Notes under the pieces: model-generated | The model's input: the letters and a program-made list of their open reading frames with translations, nothing else | Databases searched by the model: none | What the model was told of the DNA's origin: nothing | Assembly: GCA_030066595.1 (NCBI GenBank) | Contig: JASJBI010000019.1 | Location: 1 to 64,000, forward strand | DNA: 64,000 bases | Direction: 5' to 3' | DNA from: Alphaproteobacteria bacterium | Lineage (GTDB): Bacteria; Pseudomonadota; Alphaproteobacteria; JAJFFI01 | Shown: one piece after another, positions 25,637 to 33,552 of the stretch | Position numbering within the stretch: the stretch's first letter is position 1 | Layout: the number at the start of each line of letters is the position of its first letter | Translations under genes and position numbers: made by a program

Positions 25637-26194
25637 ATGTCGACCATTGTCCAACCGAAGATCGAGAGTTTCGCCGCGGTCAGCGAGGCCAGCACCGCGA
25701 TCGCCGACGTCAGCCCGGAGACCCAGCGCAAGGTCGAGCAGCTCCTGTTCCGGCAGGCGGAGATCCTGGACGATCGGGCCTGGGACGACTGGCTCGCGCT
25801 CTGGACCGAGGATGGGGCCTACTGGATGCCCGCCTCGCCGGAGCAGACCAGCGCGGACGGCCTGCCCAACATCTTCTTCGAAGATCTCTATCTCATGCGC
25901 ACCCGGATCCGACGCCTGGACCATCCCCGCGCCTGGTCCCAGTCGCCGCGAAACCGCACCAGCCATGTGGTCTCGAACGTGATCATCGAGCATGAGGATC
26001 CGGGCACCGGCGATATTCTGGTCCGGTCCAAGTTCTTCGTCGCGGAGTACCGGCTTGACGCCATGCGGTACTTCGCTGGAAAGTACCGCCACGATCTCTG
26101 CAACACCGATGACGGTTATCGGATCAGGCTGCAAAGGGTCGATCTGGTCAACGTGGAGGGTCCGTTCGACTACGTGATGCAATATTGGCTGTAG
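25637..26194 (+). CDS. Aromatic ring-hydroxylating dioxygenase, small (beta) subunit
   Basis: The 185-residue cone-fold (SnoaL/NTF2-like) subunit shows QRKVEQLLFRQAEILDDRAWDDWLALWTEDGAYWMP, then the LIRRLDH-like segment (TRIRRLDHPRAWSQSPRNRTSH) and a C-terminal strand. Beta subunits pack with three alpha subunits and may tune substrate choice. The gene begins 6 bases after the alpha subunit stop. The order alpha-beta and the lack of electron-transfer components match several two-gene Rieske clusters. 170 gene-free bases follow before the transporter genes. Confidence 0.92.
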   Translation: MSTIVQPKIESFAAVSEASTAIADVSPETQRKVEQLLFRQAEILDDRAWDDWLALWTEDGAYWMPASPEQTSADGLPNIFFEDLYLMRTRIRRLDHPRAWSQSPRNRTSHVVSNVIIEHEDPGTGDILVRSKFFVAEYRLDAMRYFAGKYRHDLCNTDDGYRIRLQRVDLVNVEGPFDYVMQYWL

Positions 26195-26364
26195 CGCGCC
26201 GCGCCGATCTGGATCCAACCAGAGGCGGGCCGCGCCGGGGGGACGAACCGGTCTGCGATCGCGGGGGAGCGACTCCTGACATCGACTGGGCCACCGCACG
26301 CCCGGGCAACGACCCCGGGGCGGTGCACGACACGAGGCTTCGCCAAACCAGGGAGGGCACAAGA

Positions 26365-27564
26365 ATGAGAATCAGTAGACTTGTTGCGGCGGCGGCTGTC
26401 GCCGCCATGTTCAGCGCCGGCGCGGCTTACGCCAAGACGGTCAAGGTCGGCATCGTGCTGCCGTATACCGGCGGCGGAGCCGACTTCGCCAAGCAGATCG
26501 AGAAGGGCATGAAGCTCTATCTCTCGCAGAACAAGGACAAGCTCGGCGGCCACGAAGTCGAACTCGTGACGCGCGATTCCAAGCGCCCGGGCGGCGACAT
26601 CGCCAAGGTCGCGGTGCAGGAGCTGATTACCCGCGAGAAGGTCGACATCCTGGGCGGCTTCGTCTACTCGCCGAACGCCATGTCGGTGGCGCCCCTGGTG
26701 ACGGAGGCCAAGGTGCCGATGGTGATCATGAACGCCGGGACGTCCTTCATTCCGGCCATGTCGCCCTACTACGCGCGAGTCTCGTTCACCATGTGGCAGT
26801 CCGGCTATCACATGGGCAAATACGCGGCCGAGAAGCTCGGCTACAAGACCGCGATGGCGGGCTTCACCAACTACCCGCCGGGCAAGGACAGCGCCGCCGC
26901 CTTCAAGCGCGGCTTCGAGGACGCGGGCGGCAAGGTGCAGGAGCTGATCCCCATGGGCGGCCCGCGCGAGGTGCCCGACTTCACGCCCTTCTTCCAGAAG
27001 GTGAAGGACGCCAAGCCGAACGCGCTCTACATGTTCGTCCCGGCGGGCAGCCATGCCTCGGCCGTGGTCAAGACCTATAACGATCTCGGCATGCGAGGCG
27101 CCGGCATCGCGCTGATCGGTCCCGGCGACATCACCCAGGACACCAAGCTGCAGGGCATGGGAGACGGCGCCCAGGGTCTGGTGACGGTGCACCACTATTC
27201 GGCCGACTACGACACGCCCGAGAACAAGGCCTTCGTCAAGGCCTGGAAGGCGGCCTACGGCGCCGACAGCACGCCCGATTTCATGGGCGTGCAGGGTTAT
27301 GACGGGATGGCCGCGATCGTCGACGTGATCAACAAGCTGAATGGCGAGATCGACGCCGACAAGGCCATGGACATTCTCAAGGGCTGGAAATTCGCGAGCC
27401 CCCGCGGGCCCATCATGATCGATCCCCAGACCCGGGACATCGTGCAGAACGAGTACGTGCACAAGGTGACCAAGCAGGGCGACCGCCTGATGATCGAGGT
27501 CGTGGCCACCATCCCGCAGGTGAAGGATCCGTGCAAGGAGCTCAAGGTCGGGAAATGCAAGTGA
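26365..27564 (+). CDS. livJ: ABC transporter periplasmic binding protein, Liv/branched-chain type
   Basis: The 399-residue protein has a signal peptide (MRISRLVAAAAVAAMFSAGAAYA) and a type I periplasmic-binding fold beginning KTVKVGIVLPYTGGGADFAKQ. The LivJ-like family binds branched amino acids, amides or aromatic acids. In catabolic clusters such as this it often binds an aromatic acid or its precursor. ATG 26365 follows GGGAGGG. It heads the livHMGF-type genes, separated from the permease by a strong stem loop. It is placed after the Rieske genes, consistent with shared control by the LysR protein. Confidence 0.9.
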   Translation: MRISRLVAAAAVAAMFSAGAAYAKTVKVGIVLPYTGGGADFAKQIEKGMKLYLSQNKDKLGGHEVELVTRDSKRPGGDIAKVAVQELITREKVDILGGFVYSPNAMSVAPLVTEAKVPMVIMNAGTSFIPAMSPYYARVSFTMWQSGYHMGKYAAEKLGYKTAMAGFTNYPPGKDSAAAFKRGFEDAGGKVQELIPMGGPREVPDFTPFFQKVKDAKPNALYMFVPAGSHASAVVKTYNDLGMRGAGIALIGPGDITQDTKLQGMGDGAQGLVTVHHYSADYDTPENKAFVKAWKAAYGADSTPDFMGVQGYDGMAAIVDVINKLNGEIDADKAMDILKGWKFASPRGPIMIDPQTRDIVQNEYVHKVTKQGDRLMIEVVATIPQVKDPCKELKVGKCK

Positions 27565-27604
27565 GGCGGATCGCGCCCGGCGCGTGATCTGACCGTCTGA
27601 GGAA

Positions 27605-27638
27605 AGCCGCCGCCGCGCCCGCCGCGCGGTCGGCGGCT
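27605..27638 (+). promoter_or_regulatory. mRNA stem between binding-protein and permease genes
   Basis: AGCCGCCG (27605-27612) pairs with CGGCGGCT (27631-27638) across an 18-base GC-rich loop, with no T-run after it. Stems like this often stabilise the binding-protein mRNA or weaken read-through, so that binding protein exceeds permease. The regulatory effect is an inference. Confidence 0.5.
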
Positions 27639-27662
27639 TCCGCATTCGGCGGCGGATCAGCC

Positions 27663-28529
27663 ATGGAAAGCATCGACATCCCGAGCATCGTGCTGGGCGG
27701 CCTCGCCTACGGCATGCTGCTGTTCATCGTCTCGGTCGGACTCTCCGTGACCATGGGGCTCATGGGATTCGTCAACCTGGCGCACGGGGCCTTCGCCATG
27801 ATCGGCGGCTACGTCGTGGTCACGCTGATGGGCGGGCTGGGCGCCAACTTCTTCCTGGCGTTGCTGGCCGCCTTCGTCCTGGTCGCACTGGTGAGCGTCG
27901 TGTTCGAGCGGTTGCTTTACGCGCCGCTTTACCGGGCGGACGAGTTGAGCCAGGTGCTGCTGACCATCGGGCTGGTCTTCATGATGATCGCCACGGTGAC
28001 CTTCTTTTGGGGAACCGAGCCCAAGACCATTCGGCTGCCCTCCTATCTGGCCGGGCCCATGGATCTCGGCTTCACCAGTTTCCCGGCCTACCGGATCTTC
28101 ATGATCGGCGTCGGCGCGGCCATGATCGTCGCGCTTTGGCTCGGTTTCGAGCGCACCACGATCGGGGCGCAGATCCGCGCCGCCGTCGACAACCGGCGCA
28201 TGGCCCAGTCGCTGGGCATCAACGTCGACCGGCTGTTCACGATGACCTTCGCGCTCGGCAGCGGGCTCGCCGCCATGGGCGGCGGGCTGGGCATCGAGAT
28301 CATCGGCCTGAACCCGCAATACGCGCTCAACTACCTGGTCTTCTTCCTGATCGTGGTCGCCGTGGGCGGGCTGGGCAGCATCCGCGGCACCTTTCTGGCC
28401 GCGCTGGTGATCGGCATGTTCGACTTCGCGGGCAAGCGGCTCTATCCCGAGGCCGGCGCCTTCTTCATCTACGCCATCACCATTGCGGTGCTCTTGTGGC
28501 GTCCGCAGGGCCTGTTCGGCCGGAGGTAG
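27663..28529 (+). CDS. livH: Branched-chain-type ABC transporter permease LivH
   Basis: The 288-residue inner-membrane permease has the LivH pattern: GLAYGMLLFIVSVGLSVTMGLMGFVNLAHGAFAMIGGYV, FGRT-equivalent FERTTIGAQIRAAVDNRRMAQSLGINVDRLF, and a C-terminal LLWRPQGLFG. About eight transmembrane helices are expected. The EAA-like loop AAVDNRRMAQSLGIN contacts the ATPases. The next permease gene starts 4 bases after its stop. The overlapping plus-strand frames are shadows. Confidence 0.92.
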   Translation: MESIDIPSIVLGGLAYGMLLFIVSVGLSVTMGLMGFVNLAHGAFAMIGGYVVVTLMGGLGANFFLALLAAFVLVALVSVVFERLLYAPLYRADELSQVLLTIGLVFMMIATVTFFWGTEPKTIRLPSYLAGPMDLGFTSFPAYRIFMIGVGAAMIVALWLGFERTTIGAQIRAAVDNRRMAQSLGINVDRLFTMTFALGSGLAAMGGGLGIEIIGLNPQYALNYLVFFLIVVAVGGLGSIRGTFLAALVIGMFDFAGKRLYPEAGAFFIYAITIAVLLWRPQGLFGRR

Positions 28530-28533
28530 GCGC

Positions 28534-29526
28534 ATGACCGTCGCCGAAGCCGCCGCCACCGCGCTTGCCACCCGCCATCGCGTCCGTCCGCTCGAAGCGC
28601 TGCCCTGGGTGCTGGCCGTCGCCGCCTTCTTCGCCCTGCCCGAATATCTGGCGGTGGGCACGCAGATCCTGATCCTGGTGCTGTTCGCCCTGTCCCTCGA
28701 CCTGGTGCTGGGCTACGCCGGCATCGTCACCTTGGGCCATGCCGCCTTCTTCGGCACCGGCGCCTATGCGGTCGGGCTCTTGTCCGCCCATCTCGACTGG
28801 CACGAACCGATCACCGGGCTGATCGTGGCGGCCGCCGCGGCGGCGCTGGTGGGGCTGGTCTCCGGCTGGGTGTTGCTGCGGACGCACGGGCTGACGCTCT
28901 TGATGCTGACGATGGCGACCATGACCCTGCTGCACGAGCTCGCCAACGAGCAGGAGAACCTGACCGGCGGCTTCGACGGGCTGCCTGTCGAGATCGACCC
29001 GGTCCTCGGTCTCCTCAGGTTCAGCCCGCTTACCTATAGCGGGCAGTATCTCTACGCCCTGGGCCTCTTGTTCCTGATGTTCCTGGTGGTCCGGCGGGTG
29101 GTCTACTCGCCCTTCGGGCACAGCCTGACCGGCATCCGCGAGAACATCCTCCGCATGCACGCGGTCGGCGCGCCGGTGCGCCAGCGGCTGGTCACTGTGT
29201 ACACCATCTCGGCCGCCATCGCCGGCGTGGCCGGCGGCCTGTTCGCCCAGGTCAACGCCTATATCACCCTGGACGTCCTCAGCCTCGAGCGCGCGGCCAC
29301 GGCGCTGATCGTGCTGATCCTCGGCGGACATGGCCGGCTCTACGGCGCCTTTGTCGGCGCGGCGCTCTACATGATCCTCGAGGACGAGCTGGCCAAGGAG
29401 TTCCCGGAGTTCTGGCAATTCGGGCTGGGCCTGGTGCTGGTATTGATCGCCTTGTTCGCGCGCGAAGGCCTGACCGGGCTGTTCGCGCAGGCGGCCGAAC
29501 GGTTTCGCAAGCGAGCGCGGTCATGA
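28534..29526 (+). CDS. livM: Branched-chain-type ABC transporter permease LivM
   Basis: The 330-residue membrane protein has the LivM pattern: GYAGIVTLGHAAFFGTGAYAVGLL, a VVYSPFGHSLTGIRENILRMHAVGAPVRQ loop, and LILGGHGRLYGAFVGAALYMIL. About nine to ten helices are predicted. The start is ATG 28534, behind CGGAGG and just after LivH. An in-frame extension from 28483 would overlap livH. Its last codons overlap the LivG gene (ATGA at 29523), so translation is probably coupled. It pairs with LivH to form the translocation channel. Confidence 0.92.
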   Translation: MTVAEAAATALATRHRVRPLEALPWVLAVAAFFALPEYLAVGTQILILVLFALSLDLVLGYAGIVTLGHAAFFGTGAYAVGLLSAHLDWHEPITGLIVAAAAAALVGLVSGWVLLRTHGLTLLMLTMATMTLLHELANEQENLTGGFDGLPVEIDPVLGLLRFSPLTYSGQYLYALGLLFLMFLVVRRVVYSPFGHSLTGIRENILRMHAVGAPVRQRLVTVYTISAAIAGVAGGLFAQVNAYITLDVLSLERAATALIVLILGGHGRLYGAFVGAALYMILEDELAKEFPEFWQFGLGLVLVLIALFAREGLTGLFAQAAERFRKRARS

Positions 29527-30278
29527 CGGGGCCGGTCTTGGAGGCCAAGGGCGTGTGCAAGAACTTCGGGGCGCTCGAGGTCTCGCGCAACATCGACTTC
29601 CGCCTGGCCGCCGGCGAGCGCCATGCGCTGATCGGACCGAACGGCGCCGGCAAGACCACCTTCGTGAACCTGATGACCGGCGCGCTGACGCCGAGCCGGG
29701 GCCAAGTGATCCTGCACGGCGAGGACATCACCGCGCTGGCGCAGGCCCAGCGGGTCAAGCGCGGCATCGTCCGCACCTTTCAGATCACCGCGCTTTTCCG
29801 CGGCCTCACCGTGCTGGAGAACCTCTATGTCGCCGTGGCCGAGCGCACGGGGGCGGCGACCGGGCTGTGGCGCCCGGCCGGCTACCGTCGGGACGTTATC
29901 GACCAGTCGCTGCGGCTGCTGGAGATATTCCAACTGCAAGACGACGCCCACAAGCCGATCCGCGAGCTGCCCTACGGACGGCAGCGCCTGGTGGAGATCG
30001 CCCTCGCGCTGGCGCTCGAGCCCAGCGTGCTGCTGCTCGACGAGCCGGCGGCCGGCGTGCCCTCGGCCGAGAGCCACATCATCCTCGACGTGATCGACGG
30101 CCTGCCGGCGGACATCGCGGTGCTGATCATCGAGCACGACATGGACGTGGTGTTCCGATTTGCCGAGCGGATCACGGTGCTGGTGAGCGGCGCCATCCTG
30201 GTGCAAGGCAGCCCGGACGAGATCGCCAACAACGCCGAGGTCCGCGCCGTCTATCTCGGCGAGGCCGCGCATGGCTGA
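29523..30278 (+). CDS. livG: Branched-chain-type ABC transporter ATPase LivG
   Basis: The 251-residue ABC ATPase has Walker A GPNGAGKTT (about 38-46), the family-typical ITALFRGLTVLENLYVA, a signature region LPYGRQRLVEIALAL in place of LSYGQQR, Walker B VLLLDEPAAGVP, and the H-loop IIEHDMDVVFRF. The signature is slightly unusual but matches common LivG variants. It overlaps LivM at its start and LivF at its end. It powers uptake together with LivF. Confidence 0.93.
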   Translation: MTGPVLEAKGVCKNFGALEVSRNIDFRLAAGERHALIGPNGAGKTTFVNLMTGALTPSRGQVILHGEDITALAQAQRVKRGIVRTFQITALFRGLTVLENLYVAVAERTGAATGLWRPAGYRRDVIDQSLRLLEIFQLQDDAHKPIRELPYGRQRLVEIALALALEPSVLLLDEPAAGVPSAESHIILDVIDGLPADIAVLIIEHDMDVVFRFAERITVLVSGAILVQGSPDEIANNAEVRAVYLGEAAHG

Positions 30279-31011
30279 GGCGCTCGCCTTCGACGGCGTG
30301 TCCGCCGGCTATGGCGAGACCGTCGTGATCGAGGACATCTGCCTTTCGGTGGGCGCCCGGGAAAGCATCACCATCCTTGGCCGCAACGGCGTCGGCAAGA
30401 CCACTCTCTTGGCGACGGCCATGGGACATACCCGTCTGCACGGGGGCCGAATCAAGCTCAACGGCGACGACATCTCGGCCCTGGACATTCACCGGCGCGC
30501 GCTCGCCGGGATCGGCTACGTGCCGCAGGAGCGCGAGATCTTCCCCTCACTGACGGTCGAGGAGAACCTGCATGTCGGGGCGCGGCCCGGACGCTGGGAC
30601 GGAGCGCGGGTGTTCGAGCTCTTTCCCCATCTCGCCGCGCGGCTCGGGAATATGGGCAATCAACTCTCGGGCGGCGAACAGCAGATGCTGTCGATCGCCC
30701 GGGCGCTGATGGGAAACCCCCGGCTCTTGCTGATGGACGAGCCGACCGAGGGCCTGGCGCCGCTGTTGGTCGAGGAGCTTCAACGGGCGATGGACGACTT
30801 GCGCACGGACGCGGACATGGCCATCGTACTGGTCGAGCAGAACCCACGCGTGGCGCTGGGCTTTGCCGAGCGCGCCCTGGTGATGGATCGCGGCCGGGTG
30901 ATCTATGACGGGCCCAGCGCCGAGCTGCGACAGGACCGGCAACGCCTGGAGGCGCTGATCGGCGTGGGCAAAGACGAGTCCAACCGCGTTGGCGAGGATC
31001 GGCAGCGATGA
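30271..31011 (+). CDS. livF: Branched-chain-type ABC transporter ATPase LivF
   Basis: The 246-residue ABC ATPase has Walker A GRNGVGKTTLL, signature LSGGEQQMLSIARAL, Walker B LLLMDEPTEGLAP, and H/Q region IVLVEQNPRVAL. The segment IGYVPQEREIFPSLTVEENL is the LivF hallmark. It overlaps LivG by 8 bases and is followed by an ATGA overlap with the VOC enzyme gene at 31008. The coupling shows that importer and enzyme are expressed together. Confidence 0.93.
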   Translation: MAEALAFDGVSAGYGETVVIEDICLSVGARESITILGRNGVGKTTLLATAMGHTRLHGGRIKLNGDDISALDIHRRALAGIGYVPQEREIFPSLTVEENLHVGARPGRWDGARVFELFPHLAARLGNMGNQLSGGEQQMLSIARALMGNPRLLLMDEPTEGLAPLLVEELQRAMDDLRTDADMAIVLVEQNPRVALGFAERALVMDRGRVIYDGPSAELRQDRQRLEALIGVGKDESNRVGEDRQR

Positions 31012-31862
31012 GCGACGCCCTTTCCCCCCTTTGGCCCGCCCGGCTGCACCACATCCGGCGCAATTCCGACCAACCGGAGCGGTTGGTCGACTTCTTCCGC
31101 GAAGGCTTGCAGCTCTCGGTCGAAGCGCTCGCCGACCAGGTCTGGCTGCTGCGCGGCCGCGAACGGCGTGTCCTGATCGGTCACGGCGCCCCGGCCTCGC
31201 TGGGCTTTGCCGGCTTCGTTCTGGAGACGGCCGATCAGCTGGCGGCCTTCCGCACCCATGTGGAAGGCCAGGGCTTGACCCCGGCCGCCTCGCCTTCCCC
31301 GCTCCTGGACGGCGACGCCTTCTCGCTCGCCGATCCGGACGGCAACCGGCTCGCCTTCGGGCTGCCGCCGATCGGCGACGAAGCGCCCGCCGGCGACGGG
31401 CCCCTCGCGGGGCGGTTGCAGCATTTCGTCGTCGCCAGCAGCGGGCTCGACCCGATGATCGCCTTCTACAGGGACCAACTCGGCTTCCTGGTGTCCGACT
31501 ACGTGCTCGAGGAGGGCGGCGAGGTCACCGCCTGCTTCCTGCGCTCGGACCCCGAGCATCATTCCTTCGCCGTGTTCCGCGCGCCCGAAGCGCGGCTCGA
31601 CCACCATGCCTACGAGACCACCGGCTGGCTCGACATCCGCGACTGGGCCGACCACTTCGCCGCCCTGCGCGTGCCGCTCTGGTGGGGGCCCGGCCGGCAC
31701 GGCGTCGGCAACAATCTGTTCTTCATGGTCGAGGACCCGGACGGCAGCAAGGTGGAGCTCTCGGCCGAACTCGAGATCTGCCCACCCGAACAGGACGCCG
31801 GGGAATGGGAGCACGGAGAACGTGCCCTCAATCTTTGGGGCAGCGCCTGGATGCGGAGCTGA
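31008..31862 (+). CDS. VOC-superfamily type I extradiol dioxygenase-like protein
   Basis: The 284-residue protein has two vicinal-oxygen-chelate modules (about 12-120 and 137-255). The second keeps the full 2-His-1-carboxylate set of type I extradiol dioxygenases: H139 (RLQHFVVAS), H199 or H200 (RLDHHAYET) and E250 (SKVELSAELE). It probably opens a catechol made by the Rieske enzyme in the same operon. The start overlaps livF (ATGA), which is strong evidence for a shared operon. No dihydrodiol dehydrogenase to link the two is visible. The substrate could be a substituted catechol. Confidence 0.85.
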   Translation: MSDALSPLWPARLHHIRRNSDQPERLVDFFREGLQLSVEALADQVWLLRGRERRVLIGHGAPASLGFAGFVLETADQLAAFRTHVEGQGLTPAASPSPLLDGDAFSLADPDGNRLAFGLPPIGDEAPAGDGPLAGRLQHFVVASSGLDPMIAFYRDQLGFLVSDYVLEEGGEVTACFLRSDPEHHSFAVFRAPEARLDHHAYETTGWLDIRDWADHFAALRVPLWWGPGRHGVGNNLFFMVEDPDGSKVELSAELEICPPEQDAGEWEHGERALNLWGSAWMRS

Positions 31863-31960
31863 GTTGCGAGTGGCCAACGCGCGGCGGCCTTGCGAAACGC
31901 GCGCCTCTCCGGGCAGGTGCCGGCGACGGGATTGGATGACAGCAGGGTCGGGGGAAGCCA

Positions 31961-32338
31961 ATGGCACGTGACGGAACCCACGCCACACTGGGCGTGATCA
32001 GCTTCGGTCTCGCCCTGGGCGTCACCGCGGCGGTCTTCGTGTTCATCCTGGGCGTGGTGGCCGGCCTGTTCGGCTGGGGCGTGACCGCCGCCCAGGTGCT
32101 GTCCTCGCTGTTCATCGGTTATGGCCCGACCTTTCCGGGCGCCATTGCCGGCGCGGTCTGGGCCTTCGTCGAAGGACTGGTCGCCGGCATGATGGTGGCC
32201 TTCCTCTATAACCGCTTCCTGCTGCGCCGGCAGTATCACCTGGCCGCGCCGCATCGCGAACCGGCGCAGTCCACACCGCAACCGCCGGAGACGGCAGCAC
32301 CGCAATCCGAAGAAAAGAAAAAGGGTGGCGCCTCCTGA
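31961..32338 (+). CDS. Small membrane protein with acidic/Pro-rich tail
   Basis: The 125-residue protein has two transmembrane helices (ISFGLALGVTAAVFVFILGVVAGLF and FPGAIAGAVWAFVEGLVAGMMVAFLY), followed by a hydrophilic tail rich in Pro, Gln and Glu ending in EEKKKGG. The layout is like small bacteriophage-holin-type membrane proteins of alphaproteobacteria, but nothing shows lysis activity. ATG 31961 follows GGGGGAAG. It is separated from the VOC gene by about 100 bases and converges on the 32457 gene. Function is unknown. Confidence 0.7.
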   Translation: MARDGTHATLGVISFGLALGVTAAVFVFILGVVAGLFGWGVTAAQVLSSLFIGYGPTFPGAIAGAVWAFVEGLVAGMMVAFLYNRFLLRRQYHLAAPHREPAQSTPQPPETAAPQSEEKKKGGAS

Positions 32339-32456
32339 CGTGGAAGCAAAGCGGCAATATTTATGATTTCAAAAAAGAGACTTACGGCCCTAAGTTCGAG
32401 TGAGATCGTAACTTAGTCAGGAACAGGTTGTGCCGGAGCAGCGCCCGCGGTCCGGC

Positions 32457-32951
32457 TCAAAACTCCAAGGGCTTCTGCGATGGGGTGGATTTGGTCGGCA
32501 GCTTCTGCTGCGGCTCCGGATAGAATTTCTGCTGGTTCCTGTCCAGGCTCTTTTCGAACGGACGTGCCATCTTCAGTCGCTGGCCGCGCCGCTCGGCGTC
32601 GCGGCGGGCCTGCATCAGCTGCCGCGCGGTGGCCTGGTGCCAGGGCAAGGCATAGGCGCGCGGTTCCTGAACGCCGGCCAGCTGCAGCCAGACATAGATG
32701 GCTTCGCCCTCCCGCATGCTGGTGCCCAATACAGTGGCTTCCTCGGCCGCCCGCCTGACCCATTCCAGCGAGACCGGCTTGGGCCGGCTCAACAGATCCG
32801 ACAGGCTGCCGTAGGCGAGCGGGATGAACAGGGTCGCCACCGCCAGGGCCGTGAGCTTGATCCGCACCCGGCGCGGCGACCACACGCAGATGGTGACCAG
32901 AACGGCGGCGAGCGTCACGCACACCGCGTACAGATAGATGAGGTCATCCAT
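32457..32951 (-). CDS. Two-helix membrane protein, third gene of the ExbB/ExbD-like operon
   Basis: The 164-residue protein has two N-terminal helices (LIYLYAVCVTLAAVLVTICVW and LTALAVATLFIPLAYGSL), then a soluble region (SLEWVRRAAEEATVLGTSMREGEAIYVWLQLAG) and a Lys/Gln-rich Pro tail. The start codon lies inside the end of the upstream ExbD-like gene (overlap of 8 bases), so they are translationally coupled. I do not recognise a named family. Its strict linkage to the MotA/ExbB-like and ExbD-like genes suggests a partner subunit or a regulator of that complex. Confidence 0.75.
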   Translation of the reverse strand: MDDLIYLYAVCVTLAAVLVTICVWSPRRVRIKLTALAVATLFIPLAYGSLSDLLSRPKPVSLEWVRRAAEEATVLGTSMREGEAIYVWLQLAGVQEPRAYALPWHQATARQLMQARRDAERRGQRLKMARPFEKSLDRNQQKFYPEPQQKLPTKSTPSQKPLEF

Positions 32952-33552
32952 TGCTCTTGGCGCTCCTGAGCGGACGGGGCAGCTGATGCACGCTGCCCGG
33001 AACCAACTTGCCACTGTCATTGAGCTGGAAGCGGAACACGGTCAGCTCCTGCCCCCGATGCTGCAGATTGACCTTGCTCTTGAGGATCTGTTTCACCGCG
33101 CCGCGGGTCGAGTCCTTGACGCTGACCACCACGGTCGCCTGGATCGGATAGAACTCCGTGTGGTTTTCGTAGAGGTGCAGGTTCACGGTATAGCCGCCCT
33201 GGGGCAGGCCGCGGGTATAGGAGACCTCGTAGTTGACGTTGGTGACGTCGGAGTGATGGCCCAGATCGTCGCGCAGCAAATTGAAGAAACGGCCACCCTT
33301 GTTGGAATAGCCCACCGGCGCATCGCCCGGCGCCTCGACCCAAAGGTCGACGTCCGCATTGAGCCAGTTGGGCCAGTCAACCTCCACGATCACGTTGCCC
33401 GGTGTGGTGACGGCTTCCTTGGTCTTGGTCGGCGGCTTCAGATGCGGCAGCAGCAGGATGACGATGGCGACGAAGCCCAACAGGGCCAGCATGATGACAT
33501 CGCGAAAGACCGTGCCGGTGCTGTCTTCGTCGAAGCCATCAAGTCCCTGCAT
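32944..33552 (-). CDS. ExbD/TolR/MotB-like anchor protein with beta-sandwich periplasmic domain
   Basis: The 202-residue protein has a single N-terminal helix (about 18-38, FRDVIMLALLGFVAIVILL) with an Asp at position 18 at its start. This is the place of the proton-binding Asp in ExbD, TolR and MotB. The periplasmic part is not the ExbD or OmpA type. It begins GNVIVEVDWPNWLNADVDLWVEAPGD and continues with GYTVNLHLYENHTEF, reminiscent of DUF2135/YfaP-like beta-sandwich domains. The partner gene at 33539 is a MotA/TolQ/ExbB channel homologue overlapping its start by 14 bases. The role is inferred: a proton-driven periplasmic device. Confidence 0.72.
   Translation of the reverse strand: MQGLDGFDEDSTGTVFRDVIMLALLGFVAIVILLLPHLKPPTKTKEAVTTPGNVIVEVDWPNWLNADVDLWVEAPGDAPVGYSNKGGRFFNLLRDDLGHHSDVTNVNYEVSYTRGLPQGGYTVNLHLYENHTEFYPIQATVVVSVKDSTRGAVKQILKSKVNLQHRGQELTVFRFQLNDSGKLVPGSVHQLPRPLRSAKSNG

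Noticed and set aside
31961..32338. Phage holin
   Set aside because: Only a general two-helix resemblance; no lysin or phage genes are near, so it is reported as a membrane protein of unknown function.
32377..32420. Terminator formed by CTAAGTT/AACTTAG near 32392-32417
   Set aside because: The 7-bp stem is weak and the T-run on the minus strand is too far away to call.
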